Positions 1-7,668 of a DNA stretch of 10,037 nt are shown here, one piece after another. A program made the translations under genes and the position numbers. The notes below the pieces were generated by a model. The model was given only the letters and a program-made list of their open reading frames with translations. It had not been told where the DNA came from and made no database searches. How positions within the stretch are numbered: the first letter of the stretch is position 1; every line of letters starts with the position of its first letter. The DNA is from an uncultured Dyadobacter sp. (GTDB lineage Bacteria > Bacteroidota > Bacteroidia > Cytophagales > Spirosomataceae): the NCBI GenBank assembly GCA_946481035.1, contig CAMLNK010000068.1:1-10037 (forward strand). Reading direction: 5' to 3'.

Positions 1-13
1 AATCAAAATTCAT

Positions 14-1990
14 ATGAAGACTATCCAATACATTATAGGTGCGGCCTCAATGGCCACCGTTCTCAGCACCTTCCAATCGTGTAAACCCAAAAGTGCCGAC
101 ACGGCCATCAGCGGTGATGCGGCTTCCAAAACCTATGTGGCGCCGGGTAAGTACGACGAGTTTTACAACTTTGTTTCCGGTGGTTTCAGTGGACAGCTAT
201 CCGTATATGGTATTCCGTCAGGAAGGTTGCTGCGTGTAATTCCAGTGTTTTCGATGGATCCCGAGAAAGGTTGGGGGTTTAGCGAAGAAACCAAGCCGAT
301 GCTGAACACTTCTCACGGCAATGTGCCCTGGGACGATCTGCACCACGTGCAGCTTTCGAAGACGAACGGCGAGAACGACGGCCGCTGGGTATTTGTGAAC
401 GGTAACAACACGCCCCGCCTGGCCAGGATCGACTTGAAGACGTTCCGCACCGCGGAAATCCTTGAACTGCCCAACAGCGGGGGGAACCACTCCTCGCCGT
501 TCATTACCGAGAATACCGAGTACGTGGTTGCCGGAACGCGTTTTAGTGTGCCAATGGACCAGGCCGACGGGGACGTGCCAATTAATACTTACAAAAAGAA
601 CTTCAGGGGGACGCTTAGCTTTGTAAGCGTGGACCAAAAGGATGGTAACATGGATATTGCCTTTCAGATCGAAACGCCGGGCGTCAACTTCGATTTGAGC
701 CGGGCTGGCAAGGGTCCGTCGCACGGCTGGTTTTTCTTCTCTTGCTATAATACAGAGCAGGCCAACACGCTACTGGAAGTGAATGCTTCCAAAAACGACA
801 AGGACTTTATCATGGCGGTGAACTGGAAAAAGGCAGAGGAATACCTGAAAGCCGGAAAAGGCAAAAAAGTGAAGGTTAAATATGCCCATAACAAATACAG
901 CGAAGAAAGTCATACCTCGACTTCTGAACTTAAAAACGAAGTTATCGTGCTGAATTCCAAAGAACTGAAAGACCTGTGTTACTTCATTCCGTGTCCTAAA
1001 TCCCCCCATGGCATCGATGTCGACCCGACGGGCGAATATATGGTGAGCAGTGGGAAGCTGGCCGCACTGATTCCGGTCTTTTCTTTCTCGAAAATAATCA
1101 ATGCGATAGAGAGTAAATCTTTCGAAGGGGACTACAACGGCATACCGGTCATCAAATACGAGGCTGCACTTTATGGAGAAGTACAGAAACCCGGGCTCGG
1201 ACCGCTGCATACCGAATTCGACGGCCGCGGTAACGCGATCACCACGATGTTCGTCTCATCGGAAATCGTGAAGTGGAACATCAAGGACCTGAAAGTAATC
1301 GATCGTCAGCCCACTTTTTACTCGCCGGGCCACCTGATGATCCCGGGAGGCGATTCCAAAAAGCCCGACGGCAAATATGTCATTTCCTACAACAAAATCA
1401 CCAAGGACCGCTTTCTGCCGACCGGGCCGGAGCTTGCTCAAAGTGCGCAGCTGTTCGACATTTCGGGAGACAAAATGCAGCTGATACTAGATTTTCCAAC
1501 CATCGGCGAGCCGCATTATGCCCAGGCTATCAGAGCCGATAAAGTGAAGGAGCAGTCGATCAAAACCTTCAAACTGGAAGCTAACAAGCACCCTTACGCT
1601 TCGAAGGGTGAAGCAGCGACCAAAGTGGAGAGGCAGGGTAACAAAGTACACGTATATATGACCGCGATTCGCTCTCACCTTACGCCGGACAATATCGAGG
1701 GGGTGAAGATCGGTGACGAAGTGTATTTCCACGTCACCAACCTTGAACAGGACTGGGATGTCCCGCATGGCTTTGCCGTGAAGGGTGCCGCCAACGGCGA
1801 ACTGCTTGTTATGCCGGGCGAAACACAAACCCTGAAATGGGTTCCCGACCGTATAGGCATCTTCCCGATCTACTGCACCGACTTTTGCAGCGCATTACAC
1901 CAGGAAATGTCCGGCTATGTCCGTGTTTCTCCCGCGGCGAGCAAAGTGGCACTTGTAGGAAATACAGGCACCAACCTGCCTGTGGAATAA
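14..1990 (+). CDS. nosZ: Nitrous oxide reductase NosZ, clade II (Sec/lipoprotein type)
   Basis: Terminal reductase of denitrification, reducing N2O to N2 outside the cytoplasmic membrane with electrons from a c-type cytochrome or similar donor. The 658-residue product has an N-terminal beta-propeller with all seven expected CuZ histidines: H110 and H111 (D-L-H-H), H159, H332 (S-P-H-G), H399 (P-L-H-T-E-F), H440 (P-G-H-L) and H501 (E-P-H-Y-A-Q). The C-terminal cupredoxin domain has a complete CuA site: H585, then C621-x3-C625-x3-H629-x2-M632. The leader has no twin-arginine motif. It is a short hydrophobic Sec-type leader ending in F-Q-S-C at C23, a loose Bacteroidetes-style lipobox, so a lipid anchor is likely. 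Both points indicate clade II. The ATG at 14 gives a full leader; only 13 nt lie upstream, AT-rich and without a Shine-Dalgarno. The gene appears intact. It is followed after 12 nt by the NosL-fusion gene, its presumed copper supplier. Confidence 0.97.
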   Translation: MKTIQYIIGAASMATVLSTFQSCKPKSADTAISGDAASKTYVAPGKYDEFYNFVSGGFSGQLSVYGIPSGRLLRVIPVFSMDPEKGWGFSEETKPMLNTSHGNVPWDDLHHVQLSKTNGENDGRWVFVNGNNTPRLARIDLKTFRTAEILELPNSGGNHSSPFITENTEYVVAGTRFSVPMDQADGDVPINTYKKNFRGTLSFVSVDQKDGNMDIAFQIETPGVNFDLSRAGKGPSHGWFFFSCYNTEQANTLLEVNASKNDKDFIMAVNWKKAEEYLKAGKGKKVKVKYAHNKYSEESHTSTSELKNEVIVLNSKELKDLCYFIPCPKSPHGIDVDPTGEYMVSSGKLAALIPVFSFSKIINAIESKSFEGDYNGIPVIKYEAALYGEVQKPGLGPLHTEFDGRGNAITTMFVSSEIVKWNIKDLKVIDRQPTFYSPGHLMIPGGDSKKPDGKYVISYNKITKDRFLPTGPELAQSAQLFDISGDKMQLILDFPTIGEPHYAQAIRADKVKEQSIKTFKLEANKHPYASKGEAATKVERQGNKVHVYMTAIRSHLTPDNIEGVKIGDEVYFHVTNLEQDWDVPHGFAVKGAANGELLVMPGETQTLKWVPDRIGIFPIYCTDFCSALHQEMSGYVRVSPAASKVALVGNTGTNLPVE

Positions 1991-2002
1991 GACATACTTC
2001 CC

Positions 2003-3037
2003 ATGAAAAAGTCTCAAATGCTTGGTATTCACAGAATATTGCTGATCGTTTCGGGAATTGCGCTGCTGCTGGTCAATTACTTTCCAATATGGCGCATCCA
2101 GCTCAACGCACCGCAGTATCCGGAAGGCCTCGAACTACTGATTTACAGCGACAAGCTGGCTGGTAACGTCGATATTATCAATGGACTTAACCACTATATT
2201 GGCATGAAAACTTTGCATACAAGCGATTTTGAGGAATTTGGCATACTTCCGTCCCTGATCCTCTTTTTTGCGCTGCTTTTCATCGGGGCGGCTGTTTGGG
2301 GCAAACGCGCCGGAGGTTATACCGCGATCGCATTGTTTGCACTGTTCGGCATCGCAGCGATGGTTGACTTCTGGAAATGGGAATACGATTACGGGCATAA
2401 CCTGAGCCCGGATGCGGCGATCATCGTTCCGGGCATGTCCTACCAGCCGCCACTGATCGGGTTCAAACAACTCCTCAACTTTGGTGCGTACAGCATACCC
2501 GCTGCGGGCGGCTGGATCTTTATCCTTACAGGTCTTGTAGTGGCTAGCTGCATGCTTCGTGAGTGGCTCACAGCCAGGAATACTCAGCGAATGGCTAACC
2601 AACGCCGGGTGTTTCTGACAGTGTCGCTGGTTGTCGCCGGTGTCGTTACCACGCCATCGTGTGGGCCTTCAGGAGCGCAGCCTATTCGACGCGGAACGGA
2701 CGCTTGCGCCCATTGTAAAATGACGATCAGTGACCTGAGATTTAGCTGTGAGATGCTCTCTCAAAAGGGAAGGGCCTACAAGTTCGACGATGTCAAATGC
2801 CTGATTTCCTTCACTACGGAAGGCGATTTCGACAAAGCAGATGCAGAAGCTTTCTATGTGGCCGATTTCAAAACGGAAGAGCTCCGGCCCGTCACAGAGC
2901 TGTCTTTATTGCATAGTGAACAGCTCAGAAGTCCGATGGGGGGAAACTGCGCGGGGTTCAAAGATGCGGCCGAACTGGCCGAGGCTCAAAACCAGTTTCA
3001 GGGAGCCGTCATTGAGTGGGATGTGCTGACCAAATAG
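2003..3037 (+). CDS. nosL: Membrane protein fused to NosL copper-chaperone domain
   Basis: Two-part protein of 344 residues. Residues 1-190 form a membrane domain with about four helices (roughly 10-30, 82-98, 103-121, 168-186) and an aromatic-rich outer loop at 31-81; I do not recognise this domain. Residues 197-220 look like a complete lipoprotein signal: M197-A-N-Q-R-R, a hydrophobic stretch, then T-P-S-C at C220. From C235 on it is NosL: C235-A-H-C238-K-M240, F-D-D-V-K-C (261-266) and P-M-G-G-N-C-A-G-F (311-319). NosL is the outer-face lipoprotein that hands Cu(I) to the NosDFY complex for NosZ assembly. The predicted topology puts residues 187-201 (R-rich) in the cytoplasm and the NosL domain outside, which fits. 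No stop separates the two parts. They may be one polypeptide with a fifth helix, or the ATG at 2591 may start a separate NosL. Spacing to nosZ and nosD is 12 nt on each side. Confidence 0.88.
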   Translation: MKKSQMLGIHRILLIVSGIALLLVNYFPIWRIQLNAPQYPEGLELLIYSDKLAGNVDIINGLNHYIGMKTLHTSDFEEFGILPSLILFFALLFIGAAVWGKRAGGYTAIALFALFGIAAMVDFWKWEYDYGHNLSPDAAIIVPGMSYQPPLIGFKQLLNFGAYSIPAAGGWIFILTGLVVASCMLREWLTARNTQRMANQRRVFLTVSLVVAGVVTTPSCGPSGAQPIRRGTDACAHCKMTISDLRFSCEMLSQKGRAYKFDDVKCLISFTTEGDFDKADAEAFYVADFKTEELRPVTELSLLHSEQLRSPMGGNCAGFKDAAELAEAQNQFQGAVIEWDVLTK

Positions 3038-3049
3038 TGCCTGATACCG

Positions 3050-4303
3050 ATGACTAACTTCAAAAGCATAAGTCTGTTAGTGCTGCTGTTCTTCTGGAAG
3101 GACGGAATGGCGAAAGCCTGGTCGAAAACCATCCGGGTGGGACGGCAGCATACAGTTCCTGGCATCAAACAGGCGATCGGGATGGCGGGTAACGGTGATA
3201 CTGTTCTGGTGTACGAAGGTTTGTACCGGGAAGGTAATATCGTGATCGACAAACCGCTCGTTTTGAAAGGTGTTGGAAAACCGGTGCTGGACGGCATGAA
3301 AAAGTACGAGGTCATTTCTATTAAATCACCTCATGTGACCGTGGACGGCTTCGTCGTAAAAGCCTCCGGGCAGTCGTCCATGCTGGATGTGGCGGGTATC
3401 AGGTTATACAACACCCATGATGTTACAGTGCGGAACAATGTGCTGGAAGATAATTTTTTCGGGATTTATTTACAGCAGTCCAAACGGTGCGTCGTCGAAA
3501 ACAATCGCCTGCGTGCTTTCGGCAAGGCCGAGCACCTGATCGGTAATGGGATACATAGCTGGAAAAGCGACAGCCTTGTGATCGTTGGTAACCAGATACG
3601 GGGCCACCGCGATGGCATTTACCTTGAATTTACGACCCATACAGCAGTCAGAAACAATGTAAGCCATGCAAACCTGCGTTACGGACTGCACTTTATGTTT
3701 GCCCATAACAATAGCTACACTTTCAATACTTTCAGCAGCAACGGGGCAGGCGTGGCGGTGATGTACACCCATCACGTGCATATGAAAAATAACGTTTTTA
3801 AAGACAATTGGGGCGATTCGGCCTACGGTATCCTGCTCAAAGAGATCTCGGACAGCGAAATTGAAAACAACAGCTTTCTGGGAAATACAACAGGTATTTT
3901 CATGGAAGGAGCTTCCCGTATCCGCATTAAGAAGAATGCATTTCAGTCCAATGGCTGGGCATTAAAAATCCAGGCGAGCTGCATGGACAACCAGGTTGAA
4001 GGCAACAATTTCCAGGGGAACACCTTCGATGTCGCCACCAACAGTTCATTGGTACTGAACACATTTGACAGAAACTACTGGGATAAATACGAAGGCTATG
4101 ACCTGGATAAAGACGGCGTAGGAGACGTTCCCTACCGGCCGGTCAGCCTTTATTCGATGATAGTCGAACGCTTTCCTGCCGCGATGATCCTCTTCCGGAG
4201 CTTTATGGTGAGCCTGCTCGACCGGACCGAAAAGATGATCCCCGGCATGACACCCGAACAGCTCAAAGACACGCTGCCCGCAATGAAACCCGTGATATTA
4301 TGA
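3050..4303 (+). CDS. nosD: NosD, beta-helix copper-assembly protein for NosZ
   Basis: Extracytoplasmic partner of the NosFY ABC transporter. In characterised systems NosD docks on NosFY, receives copper from NosL and presents it to apo-NosZ. The 417-residue product starts with a Sec signal (hydrophobic 7-16, probable cleavage after A-K-A at 21-23). Residues about 30-345 are N-rich right-handed beta-helix rungs of the carbohydrate-binding/sugar-hydrolase type, with repeated N-N-x-F/V/L turns. The NosD C-terminal signature follows: N-Y-W-D-K at 342-346, then D351-L-D-K-D-G-V-G-D359-V-P-Y. A His/Met-rich patch lies at H214, M216, H219, M238, H241, H242, H244 and M245. The last ~45 residues have an amphipathic hydrophobic stretch (365-391), as in other NosD proteins that contact NosY. 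The gene lies 12 nt after the NosL fusion, and its stop overlaps the nosF start (ATGA), indicating translational coupling. Length and domain order are normal. Confidence 0.96.
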   Translation: MTNFKSISLLVLLFFWKDGMAKAWSKTIRVGRQHTVPGIKQAIGMAGNGDTVLVYEGLYREGNIVIDKPLVLKGVGKPVLDGMKKYEVISIKSPHVTVDGFVVKASGQSSMLDVAGIRLYNTHDVTVRNNVLEDNFFGIYLQQSKRCVVENNRLRAFGKAEHLIGNGIHSWKSDSLVIVGNQIRGHRDGIYLEFTTHTAVRNNVSHANLRYGLHFMFAHNNSYTFNTFSSNGAGVAVMYTHHVHMKNNVFKDNWGDSAYGILLKEISDSEIENNSFLGNTTGIFMEGASRIRIKKNAFQSNGWALKIQASCMDNQVEGNNFQGNTFDVATNSSLVLNTFDRNYWDKYEGYDLDKDGVGDVPYRPVSLYSMIVERFPAAMILFRSFMVSLLDRTEKMIPGMTPEQLKDTLPAMKPVIL

Positions 4304-5040
4304 TTTCAGTACAGAACATATCCAAACAGTTCGGCAAGTTTAAAGTACTCCGTAATGTTTCTTTCGATTGCCGGCGTGGAGAATGCATCGCACTTATCGG
4401 CCCCAACGGCAGCGGTAAAACGACGGTCATCAAGTCGATTCTTGGCATGGTGATTCCCGATAGTGGTATAATCAGTTTTGAAGGTAATAACATCACCAAT
4501 GACTGGCTCTACCGCAGCAATATCGGCTATATGCCGCAAATCGGCCGCTATCCCGAAAACATGAGCATTGGTCAGGTGCTCGATATGATGAAAGATATCC
4601 ACAAGCTGCCCGAAAACCTTATCGACCAAGAACTTTTTGAAGCATTTAAGATAAAGTCCCTGCTCGACAAACGCATGGGAACGCTCTCCGGCGGAACCCG
4701 GCAGAAAGTGAGCGCTTGCCTGGCATTTATGTTCGGTTCGCAGGCATTGATCCTCGACGAACCCTCAGCAGGTCTGGACCCATTGTCGTCAGAGATCCTG
4801 CGCGAGAAGATCCTCTCCGAAAAAGCGAAGAACAAGCTGGTGATTATCACCTCCCACGTTCTGAGCGAGCTCGATGAGCTTATTACCGAGGCGATTTACA
4901 TGCAGGACGGAAGTCTCAGGTTTCACAAAACAATCCAGGAGCTGCAAAACCAGACAGGGGAGACTAAGCTCGCAAGGGCGATTGCCGCCGCGGTGCGGCA
5001 GGAAGACCGGGAGCTGGCAGCGCAAACCGCTATCCAATGA
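4300..5040 (+). CDS. nosF: NosF, ABC transporter ATPase for NosZ maturation
   Basis: Cytoplasmic ATPase that drives the NosDFY complex needed to assemble the copper centres of NosZ. The 246-residue product is a single nucleotide-binding domain with every motif in place. Walker A G-P-N-G-S-G-K-T-T is at 34-42, the Q-loop Q80 follows Y-M-P, and the signature L-S-G-G-T-R-Q-K is at 129-136 (LSGGT in place of LSGGQ). Walker B is L-I-L-D-E-P at 150-155 with catalytic E154, the D-loop is A-G-L-D at 157-160, and the H-loop H186 sits in I-T-S-H. A short Ala/Glu/Gln-rich tail follows from about 220. The start is fixed by the 4-nt ATGA overlap with nosD, and the stop lies 7 nt before the nosY start, so nosDFY form one coupled translational block. 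It appears intact. Sequence alone would only say ABC ATPase; the NosF assignment rests on its neighbours. Confidence 0.95.
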   Translation: MISVQNISKQFGKFKVLRNVSFDCRRGECIALIGPNGSGKTTVIKSILGMVIPDSGIISFEGNNITNDWLYRSNIGYMPQIGRYPENMSIGQVLDMMKDIHKLPENLIDQELFEAFKIKSLLDKRMGTLSGGTRQKVSACLAFMFGSQALILDEPSAGLDPLSSEILREKILSEKAKNKLVIITSHVLSELDELITEAIYMQDGSLRFHKTIQELQNQTGETKLARAIAAAVRQEDRELAAQTAIQ

Positions 5041-5047
5041 ACAAGCT

Positions 5048-5815
5048 ATGAAAAAGATGGTCAAATACATCATTGCGGACATTCTGCGGAGCAGGGTTAT
5101 GATCGCTTACACCTTGGTGCTGCTCGCGATCTCACTTTCGGTTTTTGCGATGGAAGACAATCCCGCGAAAGGCATTCTGAGCCTGTTGAATATCATTTTG
5201 TTCATCGTTCCGCTGGTCAGTATCATTTTCTCGACCATTTACATTTACAACAGCAGCGAATTCATTGAGCTGCTCGTAAGTCAGCCGTTGCAGCGCAAAA
5301 CGATCTGGCTGAGTATGTTTGCAGGACTTGCCATTTCGCTCAGCCTGTCGTTTGCGGTGGGAGCGGGCACTGCCATTCTGATTTACGCGGGGTCGGTAAC
5401 AGGACTGATCATGATCGCTTCGGGTGTTTTGCTCACCGTCATCTTCGTAGCGATATCGCTGCTGGCATCGGTCAAAATCCGCGATAAGGCAAAAGGTATC
5501 GGTGTTGCCATTATGCTCTGGCTGTATTTCGCAATGCTTTTCGATACGCTGGTGCTGTTTCTGCTGTTCCAGTTTTCGGACTACCCCATCGAAAAGGGAA
5601 TGGTAGCGCTCACCGCATTGAACCCCATTGACCTAAGCCGTGTGCTTATCTTGTTGCGCATCGATGTTTCTGCAATGATGGGCTATACAGGGGCCGTTTT
5701 TCGGCAATTTTTCGGAAGTGGGAGCGGCATGCTGATCGCGCTGACTGTGATGATTGTCTGGATCGCCGTTCCGCTCGGCATTTCCACAATCCGCTTCAAA
5801 AACAAGGATCTGTAA
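5048..5815 (+). CDS. nosY: NosY, ABC transporter permease for NosZ maturation
   Basis: Membrane-spanning subunit of the NosDFY complex; two NosY subunits with two NosF subunits carry NosD on the outer face. The 255-residue product has six predicted helices (about 17-33, 43-66, 88-114, 119-141, 150-175, 227-246). It also has the family-like segment A-L-N-P-I-D-L-S-R-V at 190-199, just before an outer loop leading to the last helix. The short charged C-terminus (R-F-K-N-K-D-L) matches NosY style. I chose the ATG at 5048 (M-K-K-M-V-K-Y), 7 nt after the nosF stop. A longer open frame reaches back to 4874, but that part is nosF read in another frame, is R/C-rich and is not membrane-like. A second ATG at 5057 is also possible. 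There is no sign of damage. Confidence 0.94.
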   Translation: MKKMVKYIIADILRSRVMIAYTLVLLAISLSVFAMEDNPAKGILSLLNIILFIVPLVSIIFSTIYIYNSSEFIELLVSQPLQRKTIWLSMFAGLAISLSLSFAVGAGTAILIYAGSVTGLIMIASGVLLTVIFVAISLLASVKIRDKAKGIGVAIMLWLYFAMLFDTLVLFLLFQFSDYPIEKGMVALTALNPIDLSRVLILLRIDVSAMMGYTGAVFRQFFGSGSGMLIALTVMIVWIAVPLGISTIRFKNKDL

Positions 5816-5850
5816 AAACATTCAGTATTCACTTTTTGAACAACCACCTT

Positions 5851-6807
5851 ATGGAAACCATACCCACCCTCAATGTTACCGTAATCGAACCCCGTTTCAA
5901 GCACGCGACCATTTTTCAGCATTTCGACGCGCTGCTGCCGGGCGATGCATTTGTTATTTTCAATGATCATGATCCCAAACCGCTGTACTACCAACTGCTA
6001 GGCGAGCGGGGGAATGTTTTTACCTGGAATTATTTGCAGGAAGGACCCGAATACTGGCAGGTGAAAATTGTCAAAAAAGGGGCAGAGGACGCCGGGGAGA
6101 CCGTGGGGCAAATCGCTTCTAAAGACATTCGGAAAGCTGATGCATTCCGTAAGCTGGGCATTGATTTCTGCTGCGGCGGGAAACGGAAACTGAAAGACGC
6201 CCTTCGTGACGCGGGTGTAACGCAAGAGCAGTTCGAAGAAACGCTGGCAGCCGCGGCTACACTGCCTGCCTCGCAACAGCCATTGGATTTTGCCGCCTGG
6301 CAACCCGGTTTTCTGATCGACTACATTGTCAACGTGCATCATCAGTATGTCAGGGAAAATGGGCCTGTTATCGAAGGGTTGGCGGCCAGGGTAGCGAGCC
6401 GCCACGGCGACACTCATCCTGAATTGTTCGCACTCTCAGAGCAGGTGCAGCTGTTGCTTTCGGATTTGTACAGCCATCTGGAAAAAGAAGAAGGTGTCGT
6501 ATTTCCTGCCATTAAACAACTGGTGCAGGCCAGGGACAAAGAAGGTATGCAAGATGCTCCGGACCTGAACCTGGTCATCGGACTTATGGAGGTGGAGCAT
6601 GCTTCGGCGGGGGACGATCTTAAAAGACTCAGGAAGATCAGCAATGATTATCAACTGCCGCAGGCAGCCTGCAATTCGTACACCTATCTGTTTGAAAAAC
6701 TGAAAGAGTTTGAAAATAATCTGTTCAACCACATTCATCTGGAGAATAATATCCTTTTCCCCAAAGCACTTAAAATAAGTCAGCAGCTTTCGAGCAAGGT
6801 AATGTAG
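5851..6807 (+). CDS. ric: DUF2249-Ric (YtfE/ScdA) fusion, di-iron Fe-S repair protein
   Basis: Ric proteins are cytoplasmic non-haem di-iron proteins that help restore Fe-S clusters damaged by nitric oxide or peroxide. This 318-residue version begins with a DUF2249 domain (about 8-75) bearing the full N-D-H-D-P-K-P-L-Y motif at 38-46. The Ric N-terminal domain follows, with F-C-C-G-G at 106-110 (C107, C108), then the hemerythrin-like four-helix domain. Proposed iron ligands are H164, H185, H209, E213, H250, H294 and E298. Their spacing agrees with E. coli YtfE (H84, H105, H129, E133, H160, H204, E208) except for about ten extra residues between H209 and H250. I prefer the ATG at 5851; an in-frame TTG at 5836 would add only five residues. 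The gene lies 35 nt after nosY, the largest gap in the operon, with no hairpin there. Stand-alone Ric is about 220-240 residues, so the extra length is the fused domain. Confidence 0.92.
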   Translation: METIPTLNVTVIEPRFKHATIFQHFDALLPGDAFVIFNDHDPKPLYYQLLGERGNVFTWNYLQEGPEYWQVKIVKKGAEDAGETVGQIASKDIRKADAFRKLGIDFCCGGKRKLKDALRDAGVTQEQFEETLAAAATLPASQQPLDFAAWQPGFLIDYIVNVHHQYVRENGPVIEGLAARVASRHGDTHPELFALSEQVQLLLSDLYSHLEKEEGVVFPAIKQLVQARDKEGMQDAPDLNLVIGLMEVEHASAGDDLKRLRKISNDYQLPQAACNSYTYLFEKLKEFENNLFNHIHLENNILFPKALKISQQLSSKVM

Positions 6808-6819
6808 GACTATAAATCA

Positions 6820-7668
6820 ATGCATAGCATGGTCACAATCACCCGTCGCACCCGAATTTCGGAGATCATCAAAAGCAACCCTGCCAGTATCGAGGCAATT
6901 GCGTCTGTGGCAAAGCCGCTCGAAAAACTCAAAAACCCATTGCTGCGTAAGATTATGGCTTCGCGAGTTACCATGTCGGAAGCTGCGGCGATAGGTGGTT
7001 GTGATCTTCGGGATTTGCTTGCAGCACTTGCGCCGCTTGGTTTCAGATATGAACACAATATGACCGAAAACTCGAAAATTGAAAGCGAAGGCAAGCCAGG
7101 ATGGCTTCTGGCTATTGCACCCGACAAGATCCAGGCAATCGACGTAAGGCCGGCTATCCAAAGCGGAGCCGACCCGCTTAAAACCATTATGGACATATTC
7201 GGTTCCATGCAGGACGGCGAGGTGCTTTGTGTGATCAATTCGTTTACGCCCCATCCGTTGATCAACTTGCTGGCGAAGCAATCGCTGGCATACATCGCCG
7301 ATAGCCCGGAAGGTGAGGTGTATACCTGGTTTTTGAAACGGATACAGAAAGAAGTAGCTGTCCCGGGACCCATCAGCGGGGGTGTTCACATGGACAAAAA
7401 TGAGGTTTTCGCGGCGGCAATTGCCCGGTTCGAAGAGGAGCATATCCGGCGGATCGACGTCCGTACGTTGCCTGCGCCTGGTCCCATGCGGGCCATCCTG
7501 GAGGCGTTGGACTCGCTTCCTGCGGGCCACGCGCTGTATGTGTACCACATGAAAGTACCGGTGTATTTACTGGAAGAAATACAGGATCGGAACCTCACCG
7601 TTCGTATTCTGACCCAGGGAGACGGTGAAGTGCGGGTACTTATTCACGCTAATGATCCATTGCCATGA
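6820..7668 (+). CDS. DUF1858-like / double DUF2249 protein
   Basis: Cytoplasmic protein of 282 residues with no established reaction. Residues about 10-72 resemble the DUF1858-type N-domain seen with DUF2249, including K-L-K-N-P-L-L-R-K-I-M at 36-46 and A-A-A-I-G-G-C at 55-61. Two DUF2249-like domains follow. The first runs from I107-D-V-R-P to about 175. The second starts at R211-I-D-V-R and runs to about 276. Both keep the I-D-V-R entry strand, but the N-D-H-D-P-x-P-L-Y centre of the neighbouring Ric fusion has decayed: the first has N-S-F-T-P-H-P-L-I (140-148) and the second Y-H-M-K-V-P-V-Y (242-249). The start at 6820 lies 12 nt after the ric stop; ATG 6829 (M4) is an alternative. The stop overlaps the next gene by ATGA. 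DUF2249 proteins are common beside Ric and denitrification genes, so a role in NO or metal-centre handling is likely but unproven. Confidence 0.85.
   Translation: MHSMVTITRRTRISEIIKSNPASIEAIASVAKPLEKLKNPLLRKIMASRVTMSEAAAIGGCDLRDLLAALAPLGFRYEHNMTENSKIESEGKPGWLLAIAPDKIQAIDVRPAIQSGADPLKTIMDIFGSMQDGEVLCVINSFTPHPLINLLAKQSLAYIADSPEGEVYTWFLKRIQKEVAVPGPISGGVHMDKNEVFAAAIARFEEEHIRRIDVRTLPAPGPMRAILEALDSLPAGHALYVYHMKVPVYLLEEIQDRNLTVRILTQGDGEVRVLIHANDPLP

Noticed and set aside
218..724. Long minus-strand open frame across nosZ
   Set aside because: Shadow of nosZ, whose ligands and domain order are fully conserved in the + frame.
4874..5047. Upstream extension of the nosY frame
   Set aside because: It lies inside nosF in another frame and encodes an R/C-rich stretch unlike the membrane protein; ATG 5048 gives a normal NosY start.
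5816..5850. Possible internal promoter in the 35-nt gap before ric (ACTTTTTG at about 5831-5838)
   Set aside because: It matches the Bacteroidetes -7 consensus TAnnTTTG poorly, has no good TTTG -33 box, and sits too close to the start codon.
6810..7548. Two long minus-strand open frames (187 and 243 codons) across the double-DUF2249 gene
   Set aside because: Shadows: the + frame has recognisable domains, a tight operon position and an ATGA overlap, while the minus frames have no motif.
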